Shown piece by piece: positions 8,881 to 17,531 of a stretch of 64,000 nucleotides of DNA. The notes under the pieces are model-generated. The model saw nothing but the letters and a program-made list of their open reading frames with translations. It did not search any database and was not told the DNA's origin. Made by a program: the position numbers and the translations under genes. Within the stretch, counting starts at the first letter, position 1; every line of letters starts with the position of its first letter. This DNA comes from Phycisphaerae bacterium (GTDB lineage Bacteria > Planctomycetota > Phycisphaerae > UBA1845 > CAIVHJ01), in assembly GCA_022072405.1 (NCBI GenBank), contig JAJVHX010000004.1:1-64000 (forward strand), given 5' to 3'.

Positions 8881-9516
8881 ATGTCATTGAAGTATTATTG
8901 GGGTATGTATTACAGGATCCTGCTCACGTTCTCGGTGGTGGGCTTAATGACCAGTCTGTCGACGGGGCTGGCATCCTGTCTTGGCTATTACCATCCGAAA
9001 TATCATCTCCTGGTCGAATCCGGCGCGGTGGAATGGCCGTATACGTACTATATCTGTGGAAATGGTGTTTCAGATTTTCAGGACAGTATTGAAGAGTTAA
9101 AAATTCTTGAAGATCAGATAAAGCAATTGGAAGCTCTAAGGGAAGAAGAATCGATTAATCAAGCTGAGGATATTGAAAAACTGGACGAGTTGATTCAATC
9201 AGGCAGGCAAATTCTGAATTCGACAAAGTCGACGATGATTCCTTCGATTCCGCAGGTCCATGGTTGGAAGCGTTCGGGATCATTCGACCTGAAAATCACT
9301 CTCCGGCCAGGAGTTCAATTCAATCCCGGTTTTCGTATTGTGCTGCCCCTGTGGATTCCGACACTTTTTTTCAGCATTTCGACTTATTATCTGGGGGTTT
9401 ACAGAAGGCGGTTACGTTTTCGTTTCAAAAACGGGCTGTGTCTATACTGTGGCTACGACCTGCGCTTTTCAGAAGAGGTCTGCTCGGAATGCGGGAATGC
9501 TAAACCGAAGTGCTAA
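8881..9516 (+). CDS. Planctomycete zinc-ribbon membrane protein
   Basis: A 211-aa protein of unknown function. It has a hydrophobic segment near residues 12-35, a charged helical stretch near 65-100 (rich in E, K, Q, L) that is likely a coiled coil, a second membrane segment near 140-160, and a cytoplasmic C-terminal zinc ribbon with CLYCGYDLR followed by CSEC. This C-terminal module is a recurrent signature in planctomycete genomes, so it helps place the organism. The start may be the ATG at 8881 or the one at 8905, which is preceded by TTGGGG; a TTG at 8869 is less likely. No operon partner is evident. Confidence 0.75.
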   Translation: MSLKYYWGMYYRILLTFSVVGLMTSLSTGLASCLGYYHPKYHLLVESGAVEWPYTYYICGNGVSDFQDSIEELKILEDQIKQLEALREEESINQAEDIEKLDELIQSGRQILNSTKSTMIPSIPQVHGWKRSGSFDLKITLRPGVQFNPGFRIVLPLWIPTLFFSISTYYLGVYRRRLRFRFKNGLCLYCGYDLRFSEEVCSECGNAKPKC

Positions 9517-9557
9517 AAATTCAAATGTCCTGCAGCGATCTAAGTGAGAACCCCGCA

Positions 9558-10274
9558 TTATTTGCTGAAGCGGATCGATTGGGAGAAGGTCAGGAAATCA
9601 GTTCGATATTGGGCGACGCGCTCCGCCGGTCCGACCATCTTGATGAACCAGGTCTGGCCGGCGTGCGGGATGGTGACGCTTAACATCTGTTGCGGCGGCA
9701 ACTGGGTGTTGGTGATATCGGTCAGCGTGGCGGCGATATCTCCGACCGGCAGGGGCGAATTCATCTGGGGCAGTTCCGCTTCGGTCACTGCCGGCATTCC
9801 GATCTGTCCCCGCCAGCGATTGACATTGGCCAGCATACCGCCGACATCGCCCGGAAAACGGCTGACGGCGATTTCGATCGGCTCGGCTGCGTTGCTGTTC
9901 TTGATCGAAGCGAAGCGCATGCCGGAGGCCAACTCCATCGACCACCCTGCAGGAACCACCCAGGCCAGTTCATCACCCACCCAAGGCTGGGGCAACTCAG
10001 AGACCGGTTGTGAGCCGGTGGGCTGGCTGGTGTTCGTCGGCGTCTGCATCGGAGGGTGATTATTGATCGGCGGATGACCGGCCGGCAATTCGGTTCGGGT
10101 GTTCGCCATGGGATTGGCTGGCTGACTGGCAGCGGATGCTGCCGGTGCAGGCGTTGCGGGCTGAGCGGTATTGGAGGTTCCCGATGATTTCGATGATGAA
10201 CCGGATTGTTCCTTGCAACCACCGACCAGCAGCATGACAGCCACCATCAACATAACATATCGACCACTCATCAC
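9558..10274 (-). CDS. Hypothetical lipoprotein with Ser/Pro/Ala-rich linker
   Basis: 238 aa with a signal peptide ending in LVGGC (lipobox), then about 75 residues of low-complexity Ser, Pro, Ala and Gln linker, then a folded C-terminal domain of about 140 residues that starts near 'AWVVPAGW'. No catalytic motif is recognised. The ribosome site AAGAGGAG lies just upstream of two adjacent ATG codons at 10274 and 10271. The gene lies between two multiheme cytochrome genes but carries no heme motif, so a role in that system is only positional. Confidence 0.75.
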   Translation of the reverse strand: MMSGRYVMLMVAVMLLVGGCKEQSGSSSKSSGTSNTAQPATPAPAASAASQPANPMANTRTELPAGHPPINNHPPMQTPTNTSQPTGSQPVSELPQPWVGDELAWVVPAGWSMELASGMRFASIKNSNAAEPIEIAVSRFPGDVGGMLANVNRWRGQIGMPAVTEAELPQMNSPLPVGDIAATLTDITNTQLPPQQMLSVTIPHAGQTWFIKMVGPAERVAQYRTDFLTFSQSIRFSK

Positions 10275-10619
10275 ATCGCTCCTCTTGTTGCTGAAAAAAC
10301 CAATAGGCTCTTAAGCAGACATCCAGCGGTATTCTACAAAGCGGTTAAGAAATCTAGCAGTATTAACGGGCAGGGTCAAGGTAAAGCGGTTGCATGGGAC
10401 TGGAAACGTCTGCATCCCATTCATTCACCACGTCATGTTTACCATTCCATTATGGTTACGGCTCGGAGTAATACTACCAATAGCTGCTGAATCAGGTTAT
10501 TCACCTCTGATGATTAATCGCATATCGATGTTACTTTGCATTAAAAAAAGGGGAGTGAATCGCCCTGATTCACTCCCCACAATATACCAGCATTGTTTTT
10601 CTGGAAATAACCGTAGCGG
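10275..10619. other. Intergenic region with terminator
   Basis: A 345-bp gap between two minus-strand genes. It holds the strong terminator of the nonaheme gene (10543-10578) and, closer to 10275, presumably the promoter of the small lipoprotein gene, which I cannot resolve. Confidence 0.5.
10543..10578 (-). terminator. Rho-independent terminator of the nonaheme gene
   Basis: A perfect 12-bp stem (10550-10561 with 10567-10578) and a 5-nt loop, followed on the minus strand by seven T residues (10549-10543). It lies 42 bp after the nonaheme stop codon. Confidence 0.9.
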
Positions 10620-12086
10620 TTACATTCCCAAACCATCCAGCAATTCATCCGCCTTTGCCAGAATAGAACGGACATATTCCGGATTGTGCGTTCCCTTGCT
10701 GCCATCGGCTTCGACCAGTGCCCAGAGGAACCGAACCTGCTTGATCTCGTCGGAGACATCCGCCTGGGAGAATTCACCCTCGGCAGCATCCGCTTCTTCG
10801 GGCGGGCCGCCTTCAGCACTGTATTGCCAGGTCAGCGGGTCGCCCAGCCGCGTTTCAATATCCAGCAGGGCGGCGTCCACTTCAGCGGACAGATCATCCA
10901 GCAACGCCTGCGCGGCTTCTGGAGTGCCATGGCACATCACGCAGGCTTCGGTATTGACGGAGAAGAGGTGGCCGCTGATGGTCGGAGCTTCTTCGCTCTC
11001 GAAATCCTTGCGATACATGTGGCAGGTGGTGCATTGCGAGGGCACACCGGCATGAACCGAGGCGGTGTTTTCAACCAGTGGTTCGGAGTCATCGGGTGTG
11101 GCCATTTCGCCAATGTAGATATTGCCTTGTTCGCTGTGGTGCGGGCCACGGGTTGTCGCCGTCCAGACGCGACCGCGACTGTGATGGCACTGGCCGCAGG
11201 CGTTCATGCGATCTCGGCTGGTAACCACATCCACTTCATTGGACGGTTCCGGATTGGCAACTTGCGGGAAGCGCAACTGATAATCACGACCTTCCGTCGG
11301 ATTAACTGCATTACCAGTCTGGGCATGAGGATTATGGCAAACGGCGCAGCTGATCGGGGTTAGGTCTTCACCGGTCAGGCCGACAAAAGCGGTTTCTTCC
11401 ACGACCTCGTCCTTAACCGCCACCGCAACGAATACGTCGCCCACGTGGCAGATGCCGCAGGTGTTGGTGGTGCTGCCGCCCTCAATGGTCAGGTCATCGA
11501 TTACAGCCTGCTGAATGGTGGCGTGACCGGCTTGTTGCCATTGCTCAAAATTGGGATGGTGTTCACCGGTATGACAGGCGCCGCAGACATCGGCCGCCAG
11601 GCTAACGGTCGGTTTCACTGTGGCTGGACTGGCGATGTGTTCCTTGGCCGATCCGTGGCAATTTTCGCACTGAACGCCGGCGAATTCCGGTGTGCGTTCT
11701 TCATCCACATAACCATCCGCTTCAAAACCCACGGTATGGCAGGGGAGACACTCGGCGTTGGTGTCCTGGCCGATTTCCTTGAGAGATTCCAGAGCCGTCG
11801 AGTGGATCGTACCCGCCCAGTCATCATGCGTGCCTGGGTGGCAGGCGGCGCAGGCTGCAGCACCAACAAAGGCTCTTTCACCAAGCGGTTCCTCGTTATC
11901 ATTGGTGTTATCAACGACATTGTCGTTGGTATTATCCACGACGTTATCGTTGGTGTTATCAACGACATTATCATTGGTGTTATCGATATTGTCGTTTCCA
12001 CCTCCTGGGCCGCAACCAGCGAAGGTCCACACGGTGCCCACCACAACCAGCACCCATGTCCTTGATAATCCGCACCTGAACATCAT
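10620..12086 (-). CDS. Nonaheme c-type cytochrome lipoprotein, c554-like N-terminal half
   Basis: 488 aa. The leader ends in FAGC (Cys25, lipobox). A tether of four to five near-perfect 8-residue 'NDNVVDNT' units (about 30-62) matches that of the octaheme lipoprotein. Nine CXXCH motifs run from about residue 77 to 380 (CAACH, CLPCH, CENCH, CGACH, CGICH, CAVCH, CGQCH, CTTCH, CVMCH). The first part (CAACH...HSTALESL...CLPCHTVGF...CENCHGS) follows the layout of cytochrome c554, like the small cytochrome divergently encoded at 12701. The C-terminal 100 residues are helical and heme-free. It is probably a surface- or periplasm-facing electron carrier; redox partners are unknown. The ATG at 12086 is followed at once by a second ATG. 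Confidence 0.9.
   Translation of the reverse strand: MMFRCGLSRTWVLVVVGTVWTFAGCGPGGGNDNIDNTNDNVVDNTNDNVVDNTNDNVVDNTNDNEEPLGERAFVGAAACAACHPGTHDDWAGTIHSTALESLKEIGQDTNAECLPCHTVGFEADGYVDEERTPEFAGVQCENCHGSAKEHIASPATVKPTVSLAADVCGACHTGEHHPNFEQWQQAGHATIQQAVIDDLTIEGGSTTNTCGICHVGDVFVAVAVKDEVVEETAFVGLTGEDLTPISCAVCHNPHAQTGNAVNPTEGRDYQLRFPQVANPEPSNEVDVVTSRDRMNACGQCHHSRGRVWTATTRGPHHSEQGNIYIGEMATPDDSEPLVENTASVHAGVPSQCTTCHMYRKDFESEEAPTISGHLFSVNTEACVMCHGTPEAAQALLDDLSAEVDAALLDIETRLGDPLTWQYSAEGGPPEEADAAEGEFSQADVSDEIKQVRFLWALVEADGSKGTHNPEYVRSILAKADELLDGLGM
11888..11995 (-). repeat. 24-bp coding minisatellite (NDNVVDNT tether)
   Basis: Four to five imperfect copies of a 24-bp unit encode the Asn/Asp tether of the nonaheme lipoprotein. 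Because the period is a multiple of three, copy-number change would lengthen or shorten the tether without a frameshift. Confidence 0.8.
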
Positions 12087-12700
12087 CGCTCTCCTTATAG
12101 ATGAATTCCGTCCGGATCAGAAACCCAAACTGAACCGGATTAGTACTCGTCTGTTCATTGGCTTCTGAAACGCATCTGGGCTGTGTCCATTCTCAAACAA
12201 AACAAATCGATCCGTAGCAGAAGTGCTGTTTGATAGAACCAACTGACACTATCGGTTCAAAAATCCGTGCATCAAGTTGCGGTGATTCTATGACGAGGCT
12301 ATCGACATCACAAGGTTAAAAAGGTCACAAAATGTTGAAATGACAATATGTTATATAAGACTGATAAGAGCAGTATTGTCGAGATTAAACTTTTATAGGC
12401 AGAAACTAATTGAGAATGATTCGCAATAAACAGAGAATGAAACGATTAAGTTGTTCAACAACAAGAGCCTGTATGCATCATGATTAATTGGCGGTTTACC
12501 CGTTTGATTTTCGCAGTAATTCAGTGCGGATATTGTTGCCACTTTTTTATAAAAAATGTTGAGTTAGTTTGCAAAAAATAGTTCCTGACGCCGCTGTGGA
12601 AGTGAAACAATGCGGTAGAATATTCGCAGGAGTCTACGAGCGTTGGTGCGTAGCTTCGCAACTGAGAATCACACTGTAGTCATAATGGCGAGGAGATCCA
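12087..12700. other. AT-rich divergent regulatory region
   Basis: A 614-bp AT-rich gap between the divergent nonaheme and tetraheme cytochrome genes. Besides the Fur-like palindrome at 12411-12425, it contains a TTTTTTATAAAAAA palindrome near 12543-12556. No open frame here looks coding. Long upstream regions of this sort usually carry several regulator sites. Confidence 0.5.
12411..12425. promoter_or_regulatory. Fur/PerR-like box candidate
   Basis: TGAGAATGATTCGCA is a 7-1-7 near-palindrome with one mismatch between arms, and matches the Fur-type 7-1-7 consensus (TGATAAT-N-ATTATCA) at 11 of 14 positions. It lies between two divergent cytochrome genes, a sensible place for iron control. No Fur gene is present in the window to support it. 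Confidence 0.4.
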
Positions 12701-13348
12701 ATGAATCACAAGCAGTTGTTGGGAGGGATGGTACTAGGGCTGGTGTTAGTGGCGGGGGTGTTGGTAGTGACCGGACCAACCTGGACAGCCTATGCGCAGG
12801 ATGCTGGCGCCGCGGCCGACAAATATGGCTACGAAGGCAACAAATCCTGCAAGAAATGCCACAGCGCGACTTATAAGTCATGGGAAGGATCGAAGCATGC
12901 GACGGCCCTGAACACTCTAAAGCCCGGCGAAGCCAAAGAAGCCAAGGAAAAATTCAAGCTCGATCCGGCGAAGGATTACACCACCGATGAAACCTGCCTG
13001 AAGTGCCACACGGTGGGTTTGGGCCATAAGGGTGGCTATGCGATTCCCGATGCCGCTGATGCCAAAGCCGTGAAAGAAGCTGAAAAGCTGGCTGGCGTCG
13101 GATGCGAATCCTGCCATGGTCCCAGCGAAGAATATGCCAAGGTCTTCGCCGAAATTATGAAATCGAAGCGGATGTACAAGACCGAAGAGCTGACCGCCGT
13201 CGGTCTGGTAGTTCCGACCGAAGCCACCTGCACCACCTGTCACAACGACCAAAGCCCGACTCACGATCCAGCCAAGAAATTTGATTTTGAAGAAATGAAG
13301 AAAGCCGGCGTGCATGAGCATGAAGCGCTCAAGCAACGCGAAGGATGA
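12701..13348 (+). CDS. Tetraheme cytochrome c554 homologue
   Basis: A 215-aa periplasmic cytochrome. It has a cleavable signal peptide (about 1-32, ending AYA) and four CXXCH motifs at about 49, 98, 135 and 177. Between them it follows Nitrosomonas cytochrome c554 closely as I recall that sequence: SWEGSKHATALNTLKP, KLDPAKDYTTDETC, GHKGGYAIP, GVGCESCHGP, and a C-terminal FDFEEMKKAGVHEHE. In ammonia oxidisers c554 accepts electrons from hydroxylamine oxidoreductase and can reduce NO; no such oxidoreductase is encoded here, so it more likely serves as a general periplasmic shuttle. It is much shorter in the segment before the fourth heme. A GAGGAG ribosome site precedes the ATG, and a strong terminator follows. 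Confidence 0.92.
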   Translation: MNHKQLLGGMVLGLVLVAGVLVVTGPTWTAYAQDAGAAADKYGYEGNKSCKKCHSATYKSWEGSKHATALNTLKPGEAKEAKEKFKLDPAKDYTTDETCLKCHTVGLGHKGGYAIPDAADAKAVKEAEKLAGVGCESCHGPSEEYAKVFAEIMKSKRMYKTEELTAVGLVVPTEATCTTCHNDQSPTHDPAKKFDFEEMKKAGVHEHEALKQREG

Positions 13349-13382
13349 ACTCCTGAAACTCTTAACGGTTTGATAATCAATA

Positions 13383-13413
13383 GCCGTGGGTTTTATCCCA
13401 CGGCTTTTTTTTT
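13383..13413 (+). terminator. Rho-independent terminator after the c554 gene
   Basis: A perfect 8-bp GC-rich stem (GCCGTGGG / CCCACGGC) with a 6-nt loop is followed by nine T residues. It sits between the convergent c554 gene and the minus-strand cytochrome operon; the hairpin alone may also slow transcription from the other side, where the T-run is missing. Confidence 0.95.
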
Positions 13414-13420
13414 CGGTGCA

Positions 13421-15406
13421 TCATGACTGGTGGTTGGATTCCAGTTCTTCATCCTCGTCCGACTGCATCTGATGTGCTTTCAAACGCGGACCTTCGGGAT
13501 GCTCCTCGTGGTACATGTGGGCGGGCATGCGGCCGCTGATCCAGGCGGGGTTCATCGGATAAACCGGCGGGCGGAACACCGTGCCGTAGATATGCCAGAC
13601 CAGGATGGCGAGAAAAGCCAGCCACGCTTCGTAGTAGTGGATCACCAGGAAGACATCGAGCACACCCTTGGGGACCCACTGGACCACCAGGTTGTCAAAC
13701 CACAGTGCCAATCCGGTGACACTCATAATGAGGGTGCCCCAGGCCAAAGCCCAGTATTCGGCTTTTTCCATGTAAGTGAAACGTCCGAAGCGGGGTGGAT
13801 GTTCCCGGCGGCCGAAGAAGAACATCAGGTTCTGCCAGACATGGCGGATATCCGTCAGGCCGGCAATCATATCACGCAGCCAGTGGCGGCCCCGGTTCCC
13901 CATGAGATAGAACAGGTGCCAGACCGCACCGAAGATCATCACGACCGCCGACGCACGATGGATCAGGCCGCGCAATTCGAATCCGCCCTGCCAGCCGAAG
14001 AGTAGTTTGACCCAGCCGGCTTCCGAAAACCGCAGGGAGAAACCAGTGATGACCAGCACGGTGAACGAGATCATCAGTACCCAGTGCTGCATCACTTCAT
14101 TAAAGGTCAGGCGCTGCACATAAGCCTGGCGACCCATGATTTTGACATAACGGAGATAATCTGCAGCGTTGTGCAGGACCATGCCGCCGATCACCGCGAT
14201 GATCAGGACAATATAAAGTTGGCGGAAGAATTCCGGCCAGCCGGTATACAACCCGGTGGCGGTGGCGTGAATCGGCGTCTGGGCCAGTTGCTCACTGATG
14301 CCGGGATGACATTCCCCGCAGGTGGCGCGCAGGTTAATTGGATAAATGGACGAAGTCGGGTCTGTTGAGGGCAGGATACGGTGGCCGCCGTGGCAGCTGG
14401 CGCAATTGGCGACGGTACGGTCGCCGGCTTTGCTCTTCAGGCCGTGATAGCTGTCGATGTAGGAAGCCAGCCGCCCGCCGGTCAATCCATATTTCTCGTT
14501 CAGCACCGCTGATTCGTGGCAGGGCGCACAGGTCTGTTCCGCCAGTTTTGCGGCACTGACGGGTGAGCGTGGATCATCCGGTGCGAGTATGCCATGCTCA
14601 CCGTGGCAGGTGGTACAGACCGGGGCATCGATCGCGCCACGGGCCAACATCTGACCATGGATGCCTTCGGTGTAATCCTTGAGGATCGGTTCGTGGCATT
14701 GGCCGCAGGTCTTGGGGATATTGAAATGAAAAATCGGGGAGTTACTGTCCGCCGGGCTGAGAATCTGGTGGGCGGTGCGATGGCCATCTTCACCCGGGAC
14801 GGAGTGGCAGTCATTGCAGGTGGCGGCGGCGTAGAGTCCGATGCGGCTGGCTGTCCCGTGGATGCTGTTCTGATACAGTTCGATCGGCGCATTCTTGAGC
14901 ACATCGTGACGTTTGACCAGGTCGAGGTTGGTGTGGCAGGAACGACAGGTATCAGGCAGATTGGCCGGATGCACATGTGATTGCCGATCGGATGGTGAAA
15001 GAATGTCATGGGTTCCGTGGCAACTCCAGCATTTGGGCAGATCAGGATCGCTCCCTACCTTGAGTCGGCCATGCATCAGATATTGTTCGGCCGCGTCCTC
15101 ATGGCATTCACCGCAATTCACCGGTTCGGGTTTGGAATGGGGGATTTTCGCGGTGGGGTCGACATCATCCATGCTGATGGATTCATGGCAGGCGGTGCAT
15201 TCCTGGCCGGCATGGATGGAGTCAGCCAGTTGGCCGACCACATCAGGCTGGTTGGGAAGTACGTCGGCTGCCTTTCCATGGCAATCGGTGCAGCTGGTGG
15301 GAGCGGGTTGCGATTGGCCGAGCAGTGCAGTTGGTGTGGCCCAGTGTGCCCAACCCGGTACGAGTAGCATACAGATTATTCGGTAACCGTGTTTCATCTC
15401 AGACAT
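13421..15406 (-). CDS. Undecaheme cytochrome c fused to cytochrome b561-type membrane domain (CbcL-like)
   Basis: A 661-aa last gene of the minus-strand operon. A signal peptide is followed by eleven CXXCH motifs (about 39 to 365). From about residue 390 there is a membrane domain with at least four helices and conserved histidines (LHNAADYLRY, MQHWVLM, LIHRASAVV, AVWHLFY, LVIHYYEAW, LVWHIYG), as in the HydC/FdnI diheme cytochrome b family. The multiheme-plus-b architecture matches inner-membrane quinol oxidoreductases such as Geobacter CbcL. The predicted job is electron exchange between the menaquinone pool (b hemes) and periplasmic cytochromes (c hemes). It follows the decaheme gene by 19 bp, so translation is probably coupled. 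The number of c hemes differs from CbcL, so orthology is not claimed. Confidence 0.9.
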   Translation of the reverse strand: MSEMKHGYRIICMLLVPGWAHWATPTALLGQSQPAPTSCTDCHGKAADVLPNQPDVVGQLADSIHAGQECTACHESISMDDVDPTAKIPHSKPEPVNCGECHEDAAEQYLMHGRLKVGSDPDLPKCWSCHGTHDILSPSDRQSHVHPANLPDTCRSCHTNLDLVKRHDVLKNAPIELYQNSIHGTASRIGLYAAATCNDCHSVPGEDGHRTAHQILSPADSNSPIFHFNIPKTCGQCHEPILKDYTEGIHGQMLARGAIDAPVCTTCHGEHGILAPDDPRSPVSAAKLAEQTCAPCHESAVLNEKYGLTGGRLASYIDSYHGLKSKAGDRTVANCASCHGGHRILPSTDPTSSIYPINLRATCGECHPGISEQLAQTPIHATATGLYTGWPEFFRQLYIVLIIAVIGGMVLHNAADYLRYVKIMGRQAYVQRLTFNEVMQHWVLMISFTVLVITGFSLRFSEAGWVKLLFGWQGGFELRGLIHRASAVVMIFGAVWHLFYLMGNRGRHWLRDMIAGLTDIRHVWQNLMFFFGRREHPPRFGRFTYMEKAEYWALAWGTLIMSVTGLALWFDNLVVQWVPKGVLDVFLVIHYYEAWLAFLAILVWHIYGTVFRPPVYPMNPAWISGRMPAHMYHEEHPEGPRLKAHQMQSDEDEELESNHQS

Positions 15407-15425
15407 CCTGTAACAAAATCACTTC

Positions 15426-17429
15426 TCAGGAACCAGCCGCCATGCCGGTGGAGAAAGACTGCATCTCGTTCTGTACAGCCTGGTAAATCAGCAGGGCGGC
15501 ATCGGGATTGTGCAAGGGGCCCGCCTGGTCCAACTCCTGAAGCGTGCTCCGCCAGCGGCTGATCTGCTGCTGCAGTCCGGCCGAGCCGGCTGCCGGAGAT
15601 TGAGCCAGACGATTCAAGTCCGCCAGTGTTTTTTCGCGGGCGGCGCTCACCTGCTGCTGCCAGCGTTCCAGCAGGCCGACATATTTTTCCTCACCCTCAT
15701 GGCAATCGACGCAGGCTTCATCGATCGACTTGATGCTGAGCGGTTCTTCGAGATTGTGGCAACCATCGCATTCCACAACACCCGCCATCGCACTGGCGGA
15801 GAGGGCATAAGTCTTCCAGCGCTCCGCAGCGGTGAACAGACCGTCGGTAGCCTGATGACAGCCATTGCAGGTCACCGCCGGTGTTTCCGCACCGCTGTGG
15901 CACTGGTCGCAGCGCAGCGCATTATGCCGGCCCACCCGCTCATAAGGATGAATGAATTCGCCTTCTTTGAGCGAATTTTCGCCGTTCTCCATCAGGGTCG
16001 GATTGAGAAAAGTATGGCAGTTGCGGCATTCGTGGCTGATGGGTTTGCCCTCTTGATTCACGTGCAGGCCGTCGTGGCAGCGAAAACAACCGGGTGAATA
16101 CAGATGGCCGACGTTACTGGGATAGGTGGTCCAGTTGACGTGCATGTAGGGGAATACATTCTGACGGTATAACTGCTGTACACTCTGGATGGATCGCGTT
16201 AAAGCAGCCGGTTGCGAAGCGGCTAACGATTGATAGTGGGCGGTGTAAAAATCAGTCAGTTCTGCGGCGATCTGCTGATCCGCCTGCTCCACCGAGTCAT
16301 AATCCTGTGATAGCAGGCGCAGTGCTTCACGCTTGATAAAGGGTATGGCAGGATCGAGTTGACCGGCCAGCAGTGCGTTGTTCAGCATGGTATGAGGCGG
16401 TTCGAAGTAGTGGGCGGCGCGATTGTGGCAATCCATGCAGTCGAGCTGGCGGAGCTGGCCGGTGGGCGGCGGGTCGGTTGCCGGCAAGCCGTCCGAGCGG
16501 TAGATCTGCTCCTGCCCGTTGGGATCATGCCAGCGTACCCAGACGATATCCTGCAGATGCGCGTCGCGGGCCACGTATTCCAGCTTGCCGAGATGGGCGA
16601 CGTGTTTGTGGATACCTTCCACCCGTTCCTGCGTGCCGCCGCCCACTTTCAGCAGCAGATGAAAATCACGGCGCGAATTGGATTCATCCGTACCGAAATG
16701 GGTAATGGATTTGAGTTGCGCACCGTAAAATTGTTCGGGCCAGTGGCAATGTTCACAGGTTTCGCGGGCCGGGCGCAAATGATGGATCGCCGGTGGTATC
16801 GGCCGGGAAAAACTGTTCTGCCAGACCGCCAGCACCTGGCGAACGCCCGAGAGTTTTGATTTCACGAACCAGTCCGCCCCTTCACCGATATGGCACTCTG
16901 CACAGGCGACGCGGGCGTGTGAAGAGCGAGCGAAGGTGGTGGCTTGGGGTTCCATGACCTGATGGCAGGCCTGGGCGCAGAACTGGACCGAGTCGGTGTA
17001 GTGATAGCCCTGATAACCACTGACCCCCAGCACCGGCAGCAACAGCAGATTGATCGAAACGAAGATTTTGATCGAGCGGCGCTGACGGGGGTCAGCCAGG
17101 TCCAGCTTTGGCAGCCAGCGCGAGGGATGATAATCGGGATAGCGGCGGCGCAGGTGCCGGATTCGCAGATAGGCCCCAAACGGCGTGATGATCAGGCCGA
17201 ACATCAAGACACCCGGCAGAACCATAAAGCCCACAATATTGAAATACTGATTGTGAATGGGGGTCACCAGACTGAACAGTCCGAAGGTGATCAACAGCAG
17301 CATGGAAATGAATACACACATGAACCCCAGCATGGATAGCGGATTGTTCCAGAGCGTGAGCCGATCATCAGTCGACTTCGCAGCAGCGGGGTGGGCTGGT
17401 GTTGTCGTTTCAGGGCGATCCTCGTGCAT
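15426..17429 (-). CDS. Membrane-anchored decaheme cytochrome, NapC/NirT-like N-terminus
   Basis: 667 aa. Three hydrophobic segments (about 30-57, 64-88, 117-138) precede the heme region. The first attachment site is CX3CH (FCAQACHQVMEP, about 150), a form seen at heme 1 in NapC/NirT-like quinol dehydrogenases with a distal Met; nine CXXCH sites follow (CAECH, CEHCH, CMDCH, CFRCH, CRNCH, CDQCH, CNGCH, CDGCH, CVDCH). A heme-free insert of about 160 residues lies between CMDCH and CFRCH, and the C-terminus is a helical Gln/Leu-rich tail. It is likely a second quinol-interacting subunit, or a scaffold linking the complex to soluble cytochromes. Its gene lies between the 13-heme and CbcL-like genes. 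Confidence 0.88.
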   Translation of the reverse strand: MHEDRPETTTPAHPAAAKSTDDRLTLWNNPLSMLGFMCVFISMLLLITFGLFSLVTPIHNQYFNIVGFMVLPGVLMFGLIITPFGAYLRIRHLRRRYPDYHPSRWLPKLDLADPRQRRSIKIFVSINLLLLPVLGVSGYQGYHYTDSVQFCAQACHQVMEPQATTFARSSHARVACAECHIGEGADWFVKSKLSGVRQVLAVWQNSFSRPIPPAIHHLRPARETCEHCHWPEQFYGAQLKSITHFGTDESNSRRDFHLLLKVGGGTQERVEGIHKHVAHLGKLEYVARDAHLQDIVWVRWHDPNGQEQIYRSDGLPATDPPPTGQLRQLDCMDCHNRAAHYFEPPHTMLNNALLAGQLDPAIPFIKREALRLLSQDYDSVEQADQQIAAELTDFYTAHYQSLAASQPAALTRSIQSVQQLYRQNVFPYMHVNWTTYPSNVGHLYSPGCFRCHDGLHVNQEGKPISHECRNCHTFLNPTLMENGENSLKEGEFIHPYERVGRHNALRCDQCHSGAETPAVTCNGCHQATDGLFTAAERWKTYALSASAMAGVVECDGCHNLEEPLSIKSIDEACVDCHEGEEKYVGLLERWQQQVSAAREKTLADLNRLAQSPAAGSAGLQQQISRWRSTLQELDQAGPLHNPDAALLIYQAVQNEMQSFSTGMAAGS

Positions 17430-17531
17430 GGTTCATTCTCCTGTCCACGTAAAACATACTCATTTACGGAAGACTATCCAGCCGTAGTCGGAAAAAATCG
17501 TGAAATAGCACTTCTTCAGGGCATTTATAAA

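Noticed and set aside
7730-8887. 385-codon open frame on the minus strand opposite the octaheme gene
   Set aside because: The plus strand encodes eight CXXCH motifs and a lipobox; the reverse frame shows no signal or family pattern.
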